The position numbers and the translations under genes are program-made. Below are positions 24,016 through 35,919 of a stretch of 64,000 bases of DNA, in pieces. Source of the DNA: Sesamum alatum (Eukaryota; Streptophyta; Magnoliopsida; Lamiales; Pedaliaceae). Under the pieces are notes generated by a model. It searched no databases, had not been told where the DNA came from, and saw only the letters and a list, made by a program, of their open reading frames with translations. The stretch's first letter is position 1; every line of letters begins with the position of its first letter. Where the stretch lies: NCBI GenBank assembly GCA_034509735.1, contig JACGWO010000003.1:13516001-13580000 (forward strand), read 5' to 3'.

Positions 24016-27000
24016 ATGGCCGCCTTGAACATTATAAGCTATCACCACAGTATTATCCCTTACAACATTAATAATCCTCGTCATTTCTGTCCGAAATTGC
24101 AGTCCCTCTCCTTCAAGAAACCACTGATTTTCCCCGCGAAGAAGCTCACCAGTAGAGTAGTAGTATCAGCAATGGCTTCTGGGTCTGTTTCTTTTTTGCT
24201 TTTTGGGTGAATGATTTTTCACAAAAATAGAAGAAAAATCCCTTGTTTTTCTACTTTTTTGGGTGATGGGTTTTGTTTTCTTGGTAATTAAACATTGCTC
24301 TATCTTTTGCTGCAGAAGTGTGAAAGAAACCCTTCCAGCAGCTCTTGATTCCTCTTCAGACCCACCAGCAATCTTTGATGGAACCCCCAAGTAAGCCCTC
24401 TTAAATGTTAATTTTTGCTTCATTTTCATTTGGGTTTTTTCTTGATTGTCGAAATGAATTTTTGTTTTGTTTATATTCATACTTGCCCCGTGATACGCAA
24501 TACTTATGTACATATAATCAGATAGATAAGTCACAAATTTTAAAAACAAAAATCAATATGATTAAAAGCAAAACAAGTGATGAAATGAGTGAAAATGCAG
24601 GGTAAATATGATAGTTTATTGGCGGTTAAAAGATGACGAGGGCATTTGAATTAAATAAATAATTATATTGGTACTTAAGTGTATAATTGGTATTTTGTGG
24701 ATGCGGTGTCACAAATCGCCATGTGATTGAGAAGTGACTTTATAGATGAAATATTTGAAGTTTGCTTAGCATTATTCGTCATGCTTTATTTCTTGTTTCT
24801 ATTTATTCTTTTGGGATAATTACATTTACTCCCCATGACCACTTATGGTCTGTTTACACAAATCACCTTGCCCTTTGCATAATTACATAAACCACATCTG
24901 ACAATCAAAAAGCAAGATAGTTTGTGAGATGATGTAGATGCATTTGGAGGGTGTATGTGAAAAAACAAGGGTGGTTGTGTGAATAATGTTGATGTTTCTG
25001 GTGGATGTATGTGTAATTATCCAAAAGACAGGAGTGATTTGTGGAAAATAACCGTAGGTCAGGAGTGTAAATTAAATTATCCCTGTTCTTTTTTCATGAA
25101 TCCTATTCTGATTGAGTTTCTTCATTTTAGGCTGTATATATCTTACTCTTGCCCATATGCTCAACGTGCGTGGATTACCCGAAACTGTAAGGTTGTTTGG
25201 ATTGATTGTTTTCTTATTTAACATAGTATTTTTGTAGTCTTAGAATGTCTGATTAGAGCATTCTTAATGAGGTGTGAGGTTTATGGGAGGCTTTACTTTG
25301 CTTACAGGGACTGCAAGAAACCATAAAATTGGTACCTATTGATCTTAAGAACAGGCCAGCCTGGTACAAGGAGAAGGTGTACCCTGAAAACAAGGTCGAA
25401 ATTATGTGAATGTGGTGTAACTAATCATCAAACAATTTCAACGTATTTAGGTTTCATGGGAATTGTTCTTATTGTATACATCTTCTCGATTAGGTGCCGT
25501 CTCTAGAACACGGTAACGAAGTTAAGGGGGAGAGTCTCGACTTGATCCGGTATATAGATAGTAACTTTGAAGGGCCTTCGCTTTTCCCTCACGTAAGTTT
25601 CTTTGTGTGTCTACTGCATTCATTATCTTTATCCAGCATTTCCTAGTTGCTTATTTCGGGAGCTGAAGTGTTCAACGCCTGTAGGATCTGGCCAGGAGAG
25701 AGTTTGGGGACGAGTTGCTTGACTATACGGGATCCTTCTACAAAGCGGTAACTACTTCTTTGAAGGAAAGCAGAATGGATGAAGCTGGTAAGTTTTGTAT
25801 CCAATCAGTTGATACGATTTAGGGATAATTATATTTACACCCCCTGATTTATTTTCTATTTACACAAACCATCCATGATAGCCAAAAACAGGGGTAGATT
25901 ATGTAATGTTGTTGACGTTTTTGGGGGGTGTATGTGTAATTTTCCAAAATGTAAGAGTGGTTTGTGTAAATTATGTTGATGTTTTTGGTAGGGTATGTGT
26001 AATTTTTCAAAAGGCGGGGATGGTTTGTGTAAATAGACCATAGGTCAGGGAGTGTAGATATAATTATCCCTACAATTCATTGCCGGGGCAAATTTGTAAT
26101 TGACAATATTTTACAGGTGCCTTTAGTCATATATATTTGATGAGTGGCTGCCTATTGAAGTTGTAGAAAAATGCTATCCTAGTAAAAAAAGCCTGAGCAT
26201 TCTCAGAACCACGTAAAGTTTGTCGTATTTTTGTGTTTGATTTTGCTTCCTACTATGGTGTTGTTCCAACAGTTGCTGCTTTCGATCACGTTGAGACTGC
26301 TCTTTCCAAATTTGATGATGGTCCATTCTTTCTTGGCAAGTTCAGTTTGGTAAGTATAACATTATGTTGCTTCCATTGTTATTTACTTCACCGCCATTGT
26401 ACCGAGTTCTATCTCAAATGAGTATTAAGAGGTTGTTTGGCTAAGCTTATAAGCTTCTCAAAACATCTTATAAGATGCTTGAAAGCTTATAAGTTCATAA
26501 AATTTGTTTGGCAAAATTTTTTTCAAAGAGCTTATAAGATCTGAAATTAAGATGTTTTGGATCTTATAAGCTCTTAAAAATTTTTGGCATTATCCAACTT
26601 TTTCCAAAACATCTTATAAGCTCTATAAGATTAATATGTTAAGACAAAAATATCCTCATTCGCACACACTCACTCACCCTCACACACACACACTCACTCA
26701 CCCTCACACACACACACTCACTCACACTCACACACACACACACACACACTCACACTCACACACAAACACACACAGACACTTTCTCTCCACACACACATAG
26801 ACTCTTTCTCTGTAGGATTTTAAGAATTTTATTGCTATTTAATTTGTCTTGCATTCAAAAAAAAGAAAATGCCCATTATTAAATAATAAATTATTGTAGT
26901 TAAACGAAAATAGGACTGCTATTGATATTATATTTACTGAAAAAGTATAAATTCAAGACATTATAAATTTTACGAGTCATTGCATTAACAAAGAAAGCAT

Positions 27001-30000
27001 CAATTGTATATCTATATTAATATTTGCGACTAGCATGAATGTACATATATATTATTTTTATTTAAAACTTTGAGTCATCATCCGTCATTCTTTTATTTTT
27101 GTAAAAACAATTATCTATTATTTATTTAGAGTTAAACTAATGTCTACTATTTATGAAATTATTTTAAAAATCTTTAAATATAAAATATGTCAAGAAATAA
27201 CAATTTATTTGATTCTAATAGTATCATGTCTTTTCTAGTCATTTTACCAATAAAAAGATCTTATTATGCCAAACACCCTAACATCTTATAAGATGTGAAA
27301 ACATCTTATTTTATCCTAAACACTTTAGGAGCTTATTTTTAAAATAAGATCCAACATCTTGTAAGCTCCTAGAACGTCTTATAAGATGTAGAATCTTATA
27401 AGATGTTCTAAAAAAGCTTAGTCAGACACCCTCTAAGTCGATGTCTACCAACTCAGTAAGCTTTCATCAAGCTTTTGCGGTTTCTTGGAATTCTATCGGA
27501 GAATTGAAATCGCTAGACTGTGACGATGCTAACTGTTGCGATTTATGTCAGGTGGACATAGCCTACGTTCCTTTTGTCGAACGATTTCAGGCCTTCTTTT
27601 CCGAGGTGAAGAATTATGACATCACAAGAGGGAGGCCGAGACTTGCAGTTTGGATTCAGGTTTGGCGAAAATAACTTTTATCTCATTTTATGTAGTTCTC
27701 TATATTGAGGACTAGAGTAGATGATATATATGAAATTGAGGGTGTTTGGCTAAATTTTTTTAAAACATCTTATAAGCTCCTACATCTTATAAGATCTTAT
27801 AAGATATTAGGATGTTTAGTATAATAAGCTTTTTATATTGGTAAATTGACCAAAAAGGACATGGTATCGTTAGGATTAAGTAAGTAGCTATTTCTTGACA
27901 TATTTATGTCTAAATTTTTTTAAAATACATTCATAAATATTGCACATTAGTTCCAAATAAAGAATTAAATAGATAACCTTTTTCATAAAAATGAAAAAAA
28001 TGATGAATATACTTTAGGGTTATATACATTTTACACCCCTCAACTATGCATGAAGTATGAAATGTAACAAAAGGCCCCCTGACAATATAACTTGGTATTG
28101 ATTGGAAAGTTCCCTTCTCACTTGCTCACTATACTTTTAATTTTACTCCCTAATTATGAAAATATCCCCTCAGAAACTACTTTTAGTGATTTAAAATTTT
28201 ATTCAAATTTTATTTAAAAAATAATATTTAAAATTTATAGCTTTTTATAAATTATGTAATACAAAAAATATTTACAAGCTCAATATTGCAAATATGTTTT
28301 ACAAAGTAAATCATTTATGCCAAAAAAAAAATATGTAATATGAGTAATACATAATGCATATAATTTTATAAAAAAGTATGGTATATAATTTATAAATTTT
28401 TATTCAATTGTATGTACACAATTAAAATATAAAATATCATTACTCAAAAAAAATAAAGAATATTATAGATTAATTATATTATAGATATTGCATATAAAGT
28501 GTTTGTATATGTTTGATGTAATATTTTAAAATTGTATTGATAATTTAACAAAAGTTCAATACATATAACAATACAAGCAAAAATTATGTAAATTTTTAAG
28601 AGTTATGTAAAAAATACAAATTATGTACTAATTATAAAATTTTTGGGTAGTATTTAATTTTAAAAAAAAAATTACAATGATTCAAATTATGTTTTAGGGA
28701 AATGATTGTAATGGACATATTTTAAGGGGTGCAAATAATAAGGGTATTTTGGTTGTAAAAAAATTGATTCATATCATGAGAGGGCATTTTGTTACATTTC
28801 ATAGTTTAGAGGGGTAAATGCACTTTATGATAGTTCAGGGGTGCAAAATGCATTTAACCCTATACTTTAAATGTCTTGAACCTAAATTTTTTTAGTAAAT
28901 AAATATCATTATCAATGTTTTTTTTTTTTAAATAATTAAGTATTTTCTTTTCTTTGAATGCACGAAAATTAAATAGCAAATATATATATTTTTAAATTAT
29001 GTACACTATTATGGCCAAAATAAAACTTAAACCTATGTAAATATATAAATGCTATTAAAATTTAATGTACTACAAAAGTTTAAACATATGAGTCATAAAT
29101 TTACTTAAAGGAAAAGAAATGGAATATAAACAAAATAATGAGAATATTTTTGTCTTATTATGAAATATTAATCTTATAAAGCTTATAAAATGTTTAAAAA
29201 AGTTGAGTGAAGTTAACTTTTTCTTAAAAGTGCTTATAAAATCAGAAATATCCTACTTTGAAATTTTATAAGTTCTTTCTAGAAAACAAATGCCAAATGG
29301 TTTTTTGGAGCTTATAAGCTCACAGACATCTTATAAGATGTTTTGAGAAATTTATAAGCTCACCCAACCACCGTCTTTAGTACATATTACCGTAGGAAAG
29401 GGTTTATGAAGTTTACATGCCACTGCACCTCTCTCGAACAGGTGATAATGTTTAAAAAAATTGATGTGCTGTTAGTATTTTATTTTCAGGAAGATGAATT
29501 TTAAGCTTTTTGAGGCATTTTTTCCCCCTAAAACATGGAAGAAAAGAAGAGAAATATTATTAGTAGTAACACTAAGAGGGTGTTTTGGCTAAAGCTTATA
29601 AGCTCTTCAAAACATTTATAAGATGTTTGAGAGCTTTTAAACTCTTGAAAACTATTTGATTATAAGATTATAATCTTAAAATAAGTTGTTTTGGATCTTA
29701 TAAGCTCTTTCATCTTAAAATATCCAATAAATGACAGGAATAATTACATTTACACCCCCTAGCCTATGGTCTGTTTACACAAATCACCCATGCCTTTTGA
29801 ATAATTACACATCCACCTATTAGAATGTAAGCATCATATACACAAACCAACCCTATTTTTTCAGAAAATTACACTTACACCCCTCAAAAGTATCGACACG
29901 ATTACACAAACTACCCCTATCTCTTAGCTATCAAGGGTGGTTTCTATAATTATGCAAAAGGTAGGGGTGGTTTGTATAAATAGATTATAGCTTAGGGGTG

Positions 30001-30563
30001 TAATTGTAATTATCCCTAAATAAAAAGACACTCATAATTTTGTTAGTATTTCACTTTTACCCTTCATATAATTGATGCCCCTCCCCCTCCCTCCCAAAAG
30101 GAAAATTATTTATTTATATTATTTTAAATTCTAATAGTTTGATGGTGTTTGGTTATTGTGAAAGCATATTATGCCCAGCGCTCAAACATTTTATAAGTTC
30201 TAGCATCTTATTGATCCAAATACTTTAAGAGTTTATTTTTGAAATAAGATTAAATATCTTTAAGCTCTTATAAGAGCTCTAAAATAAGCTTAGCCAAACA
30301 CCCTGTAACGAATATTATCATTAATTTTACAAGTGTTAAAAACAAAACTGCCTTGAAGTGGGGGACGACGTTGTTTGCAGGAGATGAACAAGATTGAAGC
30401 GTACAAACAAACTCAACGAGACCCGAAGGAGTATGTCGAGAGCTACAGAAAGCGTTTCTTGGTATTTACCGTTTTCTGTTTTCAAGTTGCTGTTGTTCCC
30501 AGACCATATACAGAATTTTTCACTGGAACCTTTGTGTTTCTTGTGCAGTCGTCTTCCCTATGA
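24016..30563 (+). CDS. GSTL: lambda-class glutathione S-transferase, predicted plastidial
   Basis: Exons read as 24016-24182, 24316-24390, 25131-25191, 25308-25394, 25494-25592, 25685-25787, 26273-26349, 27552-27659, 30381-30461 and 30549-30563. All introns are GT-AG; the sum is 873 nt, 290 codons plus TGA. Residues 1-52 look like a transit peptide (Ser, Lys, Pro and hydrophobic, few acids); Met53 (MASG) could start a cytosolic form. The thioredoxin-fold domain follows, with the lambda-class active-site cysteine in SCPYAQ (Cys88) instead of Ser or Tyr. Next come VPSLEHGNEVKGESLDLIRY (cis-Pro and glutathione site) and a helical C-terminal domain (DGPFFLGKFSLVDIAYVPFV). Lambda GSTs bind glutathione and reduce S-glutathionylated quinones and flavonoids rather than conjugating. 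Length fits the plastidial members. Introns 2, 6, 7 and 8 carry MITEs. Confidence 0.95.
24813..25083. mobile_element. Mutator-type MITE in GSTL intron 2
   Basis: The ends GGGATAATTACATTTAC and its inverted counterpart (...AAATTATCCC) are flanked by TATTCTTTT and TGTTCTTTT, 8 of 9 matching, a Mutator-type 9-bp duplication. Belongs to the same family as 25822-26070, 29737-30016 and 42176-43721. Confidence 0.8.
25822..26070. mobile_element. Mutator-type MITE in GSTL intron 6
   Basis: Inverted arms starting GGGATAATTATATTTACACC and ending ATAATTATCCC. Flanking 9-mers TACGATTTA and TACAATTCA match at 7 of 9. The central part contains two near copies of GTGTAATTTTCCAAAA, showing internal duplication. 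Confidence 0.75.
26429..27433. mobile_element. hAT-like nonautonomous element in GSTL intron 7
   Basis: The left end GAGGTTGTTTGGCTAAGCTT pairs with the inverted right end (…AAGCTTAGTCAGACACCCTC). Many CTTATAAG palindromes and AACATCTTATAAGATG motifs fill both subterminal regions. A (CA)n-rich block (26660-26800) lies in the middle. The 8-bp duplication typical of hAT was not found, so the superfamily is a guess from the end sequence. Confidence 0.6.
26660..26790. repeat. CA-rich microsatellite in GSTL intron 7
   Basis: Imperfect (CA)n mixed with CACTCAC and CACCCTCAC blocks, inside the hAT-like element. Confidence 0.9.
27737..29375. mobile_element. hAT-like nonautonomous element in GSTL intron 8, with nested MITE
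   Basis: Left end GAGGGTGTTTGGCTAAATTT near 27737, right end ...TTATAAGCTCACCCAACCACCG near 29364, both with CTTATAAGATG repeats. It is interrupted by the Mutator-type MITE at 28017-28861. Target duplications could not be identified and the ends are approximate. Confidence 0.5.
28017..28861. mobile_element. Mutator-type MITE nested in intron-8 element
   Basis: Ends GGGTTATATACATTTTACACC and (inverted) GGGTTAAATGCATTTTGCACC, 845 bp, flanked on both sides by the perfect 9-bp duplication TATACTTTA (28008-28016 and 28862-28870). The inside is very AT-rich with no coding capacity. The perfect duplication shows that it inserted after the surrounding element. Confidence 0.9.
29577..30304. mobile_element. 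third hAT-like nonautonomous element, GSTL intron 8
   Basis: Left end GGGTGTTTTGGCTAAAGCTT near 29578, right end ...AATAAGCTTAGCCAAACACCC near 30303, clear inverted repeats of the same family as 26429-27433. It contains the nested MITE 29737-30016. Exact ends and target duplication unresolved. Confidence 0.6.
29737..30016. mobile_element. Mutator-type MITE nested in third hAT-like element
   Basis: Ends GGAATAATTACATTTACACC and (inverted) GGGATAATTACAATTACACC. Flanks TAAATGACA and TAAATAAAA match at 7 of 9. Same family as 24813-25083. Confidence 0.75.
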
Positions 30564-31139
30564 ATTCTGGACTTGATAGCTGAAATCGATGGATCGTGTT
30601 GTCAAAAACTGCGTCGTTGCTTGTGGATTATGGAACGTCGAGATGACCAAGTAGTACGTAGTTTGAACATTACATGTACTATGAATGAGTATATGGTATT
30701 TGCAGGAGAGCTTTCAAGTTGATGTGGTTTTTCTGGTTATATTATTAATCTCAAGTTATGTTAGTAAAAGCTCAGTATATTTGCAGTATTGTACATACGA
30801 ATAATTGAAAAGTATTCTTGTTGATGTGCACATTTCAATTCTGAATTTAATGAATAATACATTTGTACATGTTTTATATGCTCTCCCAAATAATATTCAA
30901 TTTCATATACTATTAAAAAATCGTTAGTAATGTTAATTTAATATCATGAAAATAAAATTTCCATAATTTATTACTTATCTTTCCTTTGTGTATAATTATA
31001 AATTCAAGGATAAATTGATACGTATGAAATAAATCATACTTTTGATCCGAATAATCCTTTTATATTTGTATTTTATCTCATTGATTCTCTACGCTATCCA
31101 TTTTCATATTCTCTAGCCAAATTTTCACAATAATTTTGA
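30564..31139. other. 3' region of GSTL and AT-rich spacer
   Basis: Probable 3' UTR of GSTL. AATAA-type motifs near 30850 could serve polyadenylation. No other gene seen. Confidence 0.5.
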
Positions 31140-31661
31140 GTGTTAATTACATTTAAACCCCCTCTAAAATTATAAAAGTAAAATTTTTTCTAAATTTTTT
31201 CAAAATTACACTTGCACTCTTACAAGAATTCTCCATTTGCAATTAGACTCTTTCCTTTGTGGTTTTGAGAAAAATCAGGGTCAACACAAATCTACAAAAA
31301 TTTTAATTTTACCTCTCACTCAACATTTTATACGATTACACTATTATAGTATTTTGATACTTGTAAGAAAATAAATATAATATATATAAAATCAAAGTAA
31401 AAGTATAATTATAGTAAAATATTGTCTCCAAATTATTGACATTGAATAAAAAATAGCTGGAGATGAATGAAAAACTAACTACATTGTCAATAGATTATAG
31501 GAAATATTAAATGATGCATAAAATTAAAAATTTATATATTTTTTTGTTGAGGTGGGCATTTTCAGTCCAAACCCTAACGAAAATAATTGTAAATGAAGAA
31601 TTATCAGAGGGGTGCAAGTGTAATTTTACATTTTTAGAAAGGGTCCGAGTGCAATTAACCC
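31140..31661. mobile_element. Mutator-type MITE between the convergent genes
   Basis: Ends GTGTTAATTACATTTAAACC and (inverted) GGGTTAATTGCACTCGGACC, flanked by the perfect 9-bp duplication TAATTTTGA (31131-31139 and 31662-31670). 522 bp, no coding frame. It lies between the 3' ends of GSTL and the AP2-like gene. Confidence 0.9.
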
Positions 31662-31670
31662 TAATTTTGA

Positions 31671-32060
31671 ATAAAAAGTTTTGTAGTATACTCTTGCTTA
31701 TTAAACGAACTATACACAATTCTGGGCAGAGCAGCAAAGTTGAAGAAGATCAAAACCAACAACAGGTACGTATGAACAGCAAGTAATACAATTCCTTGTA
31801 CAAGTCAAGTCAGAATCTACACAATTTCAGATGTGGGAATAATATTTTGCAGACTCTCCAAAATTCTAAATTGCATTGTACCAATCCTATACACATATCA
31901 TATGACTTGGTCAATCTGTTATTTGTATTTATATATGTATTTATGGCTTTTACAAGAAACAAGTCTCTCTATTTTGTGCATGCATGGCTTACCTTTACTA
32001 GTAGCCAAAATCTTGAACAGACTAAAAATGAGGCTGTTCGTTCCCGACCGTTTCGGTTCT
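31671..32060. other. 3' flank of AP2-like gene
   Basis: Expected 3' UTR of the AP2-like gene on the - strand. No independent gene recognised; small open frames here are not supported. Confidence 0.45.
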
Positions 32061-35000
32061 TCAACGGAGGCTGTGGAAAGCAGTTGCAGGAAATTGTGCT
32101 GCAGATGTCAATGACATGAGTGAACTCAAGTATGGAGAGGTAGCGGAAGAGAATCCTGATGATGCTGCAGAAGAAGAGAAAAGTGGCACAGGGGCGACGA
32201 CACCATGGCTTGGCATTTTCCACGGCCAGTTTGACAATCCATGCAACGCAACGGCTTCACCACTCATTCTTGTTGCTGTTTCCTATCAGTCCAAAGTAGT
32301 TTGTTATCACCAACTGAAAAACCAAAATCACACATCTTTCCATGATAGTAGACATGGCATGTTCTCTCATAGAGAACTGAAATGGTAATTGTGGAGTATT
32401 AAATCTACTCTCTTTCAATGGATGTTCGGATACAACTTTTCTAATCCAAATTCTATATCTTACGAAACAATGTGCAAATTTCCCTTCAAAGAAAGAAAAT
32501 GACTAAATGGAAAAAGAAAATGAGGAAATAATGAATGTTGCGGATATCGCTTCTTGCTTGGTAGTAACACATTTAACACGAAGAAAACGAAAATTGATGC
32601 AGGACAGGAATAATAAAAGGAGTTCATAAGTGACCCTGAAAAGACAAGACCATCAAATGATGATATTCTTGGTGGACAAGAGAGAGCAGATTATGGGTGG
32701 AAGTCATGCCACAAGTAAACAATACATATGATAATTGGGATTATTGATTTTTGGCAGGAAAGCATGTAAACTAAGGGCCCAAACACTCTATAATTGCAGT
32801 TCAGAGAAAGTAAGTTAAACGAGCCCGTGCACATGGGTTTTACTGGCAAAAATAGAGTATGGTAATCCCTCCTATATAGAAACTTGGTCCATACTTAGTG
32901 ACATTTACAGTTAATCTGTTTCTCGGAGGCAACACACACCTCAACCTGGCTGCAGGTGTAAGTTTATAAATATAAATCGTAAATGGAAAGAGAAAAATCA
33001 CCGGTTATTTTTCAAAAATTAGAATATAAGCCCGCCACATGGGAGCATGCATGGCTGACATTACTAGCTGTTGGCAAGTAGCAAATGTGATTCAACCCCT
33101 AAATTTGCAAAGAATATCAGCTATGATCAGTCTAAATATACGATCTAGATCAATACGGTCAGAACATGAAGACCATGTTACTTTTTGATATTTCAAGAGA
33201 AGAGAAAATTGGCGTAGAAAATAATGCATTGGAGGCGAATATTCATTGGCTTAAGCTAGCGAGGACGAAAACCAATCAATAAAGTTAACTCTCCAGGTTG
33301 TTTGCATCAACATAAGAATGAATCTCATATTCCAAGAGCAACAAAAGGGCAAGTAATAAAGTGATGAGAAAGGAGTACCTTTAATCTCTTTGCATCAGGC
33401 AATTCGCCAGATGCACGAGGAAAGTGCAACTTTGTGGTGGTGTCGTTATGTTGTGGACCATCTGAAGATAATGAAATTCCAAGGTTGAGATCAAGATTGC
33501 TGCCACTACCTGCAGCATCCATATGTCCGCACATCAATACTTTCCAAGTCATCTCTCGTTAGTTTATCACCAAGGAAGGACGAAACTAGCAAAATATGAT
33601 TTATCATATACCTTCATCTCTTGAATTGATATTCATTTCCCTGTCATAGTTACTAGGCTCAAAGTTTGTGACGGCTTCTCTCCCGTTACATTGGATGGCT
33701 GCTTTATCATAAGCCCTGAACCAGAAAAGGAAATGGAAGCTTGTTGATGAGAAGAACTGATCGAAGAAAATTGATCTTAACAGCACTAAGTCTTATTAAC
33801 CAGTATGAATTCATGATCACAAGGACCTTGCAGCTTCTACTTCGCTGTCGAATAACCCAAGATACATATACCTGCAATAAACCATTTGTAATCTTATAGA
33901 TAAAGAGGGTTCCTCTCTCCATTAATTTACCATCCTAAACTTGTGGTCCGGAATCATAAAGCGTAGTATCAAACATGATCAACGAACAGATACATTTTAC
34001 AAACACCAGCTATAATGGATCAAATTACTGTTAGTACATTAATCACCAAATAGAAGTTCAAATGATAGTCTTACTTCTTTCCAAGGAATTGACCCATTCG
34101 TGCTTCCCAACGACCGCATTTGTGCAGGGTTACTCCTCTGTACTTTGAGCTTCCTCGAGCGAACCCAGTGCTTTGGCGGCGAAGAATGTGAACGAATTCT
34201 TCCTTTGTCAAGTTCTTCATCTGCAAATCAACAAGTGTGTGTAAGGTGCAATGACTTACAAAGAAAATTTGGGCAGTAATCTCTAGCTCCAAACCTGTTT
34301 CATGTCCTCATCGTAATCACCGATAGCGAAATTGATGTCAGCATCAACTCCACGAAACTTGATTGCAGCACGATCATATGCCCTGAACGAACAAAATAAC
34401 TGGATTGGTATACGAACTTCTTGGAGGACTAACATCAATATCTTGAACCGAAAAATTCCCCCAAGAATCTTCATCGCAAATCAAATTCTTACCTAGCCGC
34501 AGCATGAGCTGTGTCAAATCCTCCTGAAAAAAGAAACCAAAACCAGTTATTAGGACATCAGAGTTGTTGACTAAATCCAACTTCCATGAACACAAATAGA
34601 ACACAAATATTTACAGACGATCACAAGAATTAGGAAAAGGCAAATCTCCAAGTGTTCTTACCCAAATAGACTTGTTTACCACAGTCCCTGCAAGAAACGC
34701 CAAGATTCAGTTAAAACTCACAACAAAGGATGACCACAAAACACAAAGTACCACCCAAATTCATCTGATCGATAAACCTATCTATGAATACATAACCCAT
34801 CAGAGATTTAATGCTCGGATTGAGAGAAATCTCATAGTACAAAACATGTCCCAATTGATGACTCAAAACTTGCTTAACTACAACAATACACTGACTATAA
34901 TTTCCATATTTTGTATGTGCTGGGCTGCGAAAACCGTACGGCGACATTTTGTCTGGCCATAGGAAGCAACACACACACACATGCATGCAACACTAAAAGG

Positions 35001-35582
35001 GACACTATACAAAGTACTATATATGTATGTACAGACGAACCAGATATGGGATTCCCATCTTCCAGTTCTCCGGTAGAAGGTAACCCCTCGATACTGCGAG
35101 CTCCGGGAGCGGGGGCCACGCCTGCTCTTCTTAACCTGTGGCTGCGGCATCTGATTATTCGCCGGCATCTCCGCCCTGCAAATTCCCAATTCTACCTCCG
35201 GGCCGACACCTGAAACCTCCGGGACAGATAAATTCAACCAATACTTAGCCTTGACCGCCGACGGAGGCGGAGACGCAGACGCAGACGAAGCACCCATCGG
35301 AAAAAGCTGCAACTCGTTACTGGTATTAGTAACATCATTATTCACGTCATCGTCAATCATCAAGTTCTTGTTGAGGATTGAGAAATTGAGGGTGGACAGC
35401 GGGTTCTTGCCCGTGGAGCTGTTGCAGTCGACCTCATCGGCGGCGGCAAAGGCGGCATTGTTGGTGGTGGATGTGGTGGTGGAAGTCACGGAATCGGCGG
35501 TCCCCGTGTTGCGGCGGTCGGCTTCATCGTCGCAGGAAGTTGAGTCGACTGAGAAAACGGCATCAACATTCAGATCCAACAT
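32061..35582 (-). CDS. RAP2-7: APETALA2-like transcription factor (TOE1/RAP2-7 type), miR172 target
   Basis: Exons on the - strand: 35582-35041, 34687-34662, 34523-34493, 34382-34295, 34220-34075, 33871-33827, 33715-33612, 33509-33379 and 32282-32061; 1335 nt, 444 codons plus TGA, all GT-AG. The start is MLDLNVD, as in TOE1, although the frame is open 14 codons further up. Residues 150-161 form a basic nuclear signal ([12 protein letters not shown]). The first AP2 domain runs about 162-218 ([11 protein letters not shown]), split over two micro-exons of 26 and 31 nt as usual in this family. The second runs about 255-311 ([20 protein letters not shown]). An EAR repression motif LDLNL lies at 333-337, and AASSGF (410-415) is encoded by the miR172 site. 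Members repress flowering or affect floral organ identity. The last splice acceptor (32283-32284) is the least certain; it was chosen because its phase fits. Confidence 0.92.
32150..32170 (-). promoter_or_regulatory. miR172 target site
   Basis: The - strand reads CTGCAGCATCATCAGGATTC followed by T, the well-known miR172-complementary sequence of AP2-family genes. It sits in the last exon within codons for SAASSGFS, about 90 nt before the stop. It implies cleavage or translational repression by miR172. Confidence 0.95.
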
Positions 35583-35885
35583 CTCACCCTCCACTGCGTG
35601 TTTGTGCGCGGAACAAGAAAACAAAACAACAGTTATATGTATATATAACCGTGCCCTTCTATGCAGATGTGTATGTATATACTTGTAGCTAGGTAGTTGC
35701 AGATATTTTTCTCATGACAGAGCTAAGTCACATGAAGGAGATGAACACTGTAGAGAGAGAGAGCGCAGAGAATACAGAATATGTATGTATATCTATACAC
35801 TTAAACCCAAGAACAAGAACCCGCACACAAAAATCGAGGGAGAAGGTGGGTTGTGGGGATTATATACAAGAGCTGTATGTATATG

Positions 35886-35919
<34 letters not shown>

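Noticed and set aside
24166..24549. 127-codon frame on - over GSTL exons 1-2
   Set aside because: It covers conserved GSTL exon 2 in antisense and reads a lysine-rich, low-complexity peptide.
30462..30560. GSTL exon 9 running on to the stop at 30561 without splicing
   Set aside because: A good donor (GGTATTT) follows RKRFL and an acceptor (TTGTGCAG) precedes a short last exon; the unspliced peptide is hydrophobic and unlike the family. Both readings end at the same TGA.
34878..35040. Continuation of AP2-like exon 1 beyond HIW
   Set aside because: The conserved AP2 domain continues through a GT-AG junction at 35041/34687 ([11 protein letters not shown]). The read-through peptide is intron sequence.
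35583..35624. Upstream ATG (35624) as start of the AP2-like protein
   Set aside because: The 14 extra codons do not resemble the family, while MLDLN at 35582 is the conserved start.
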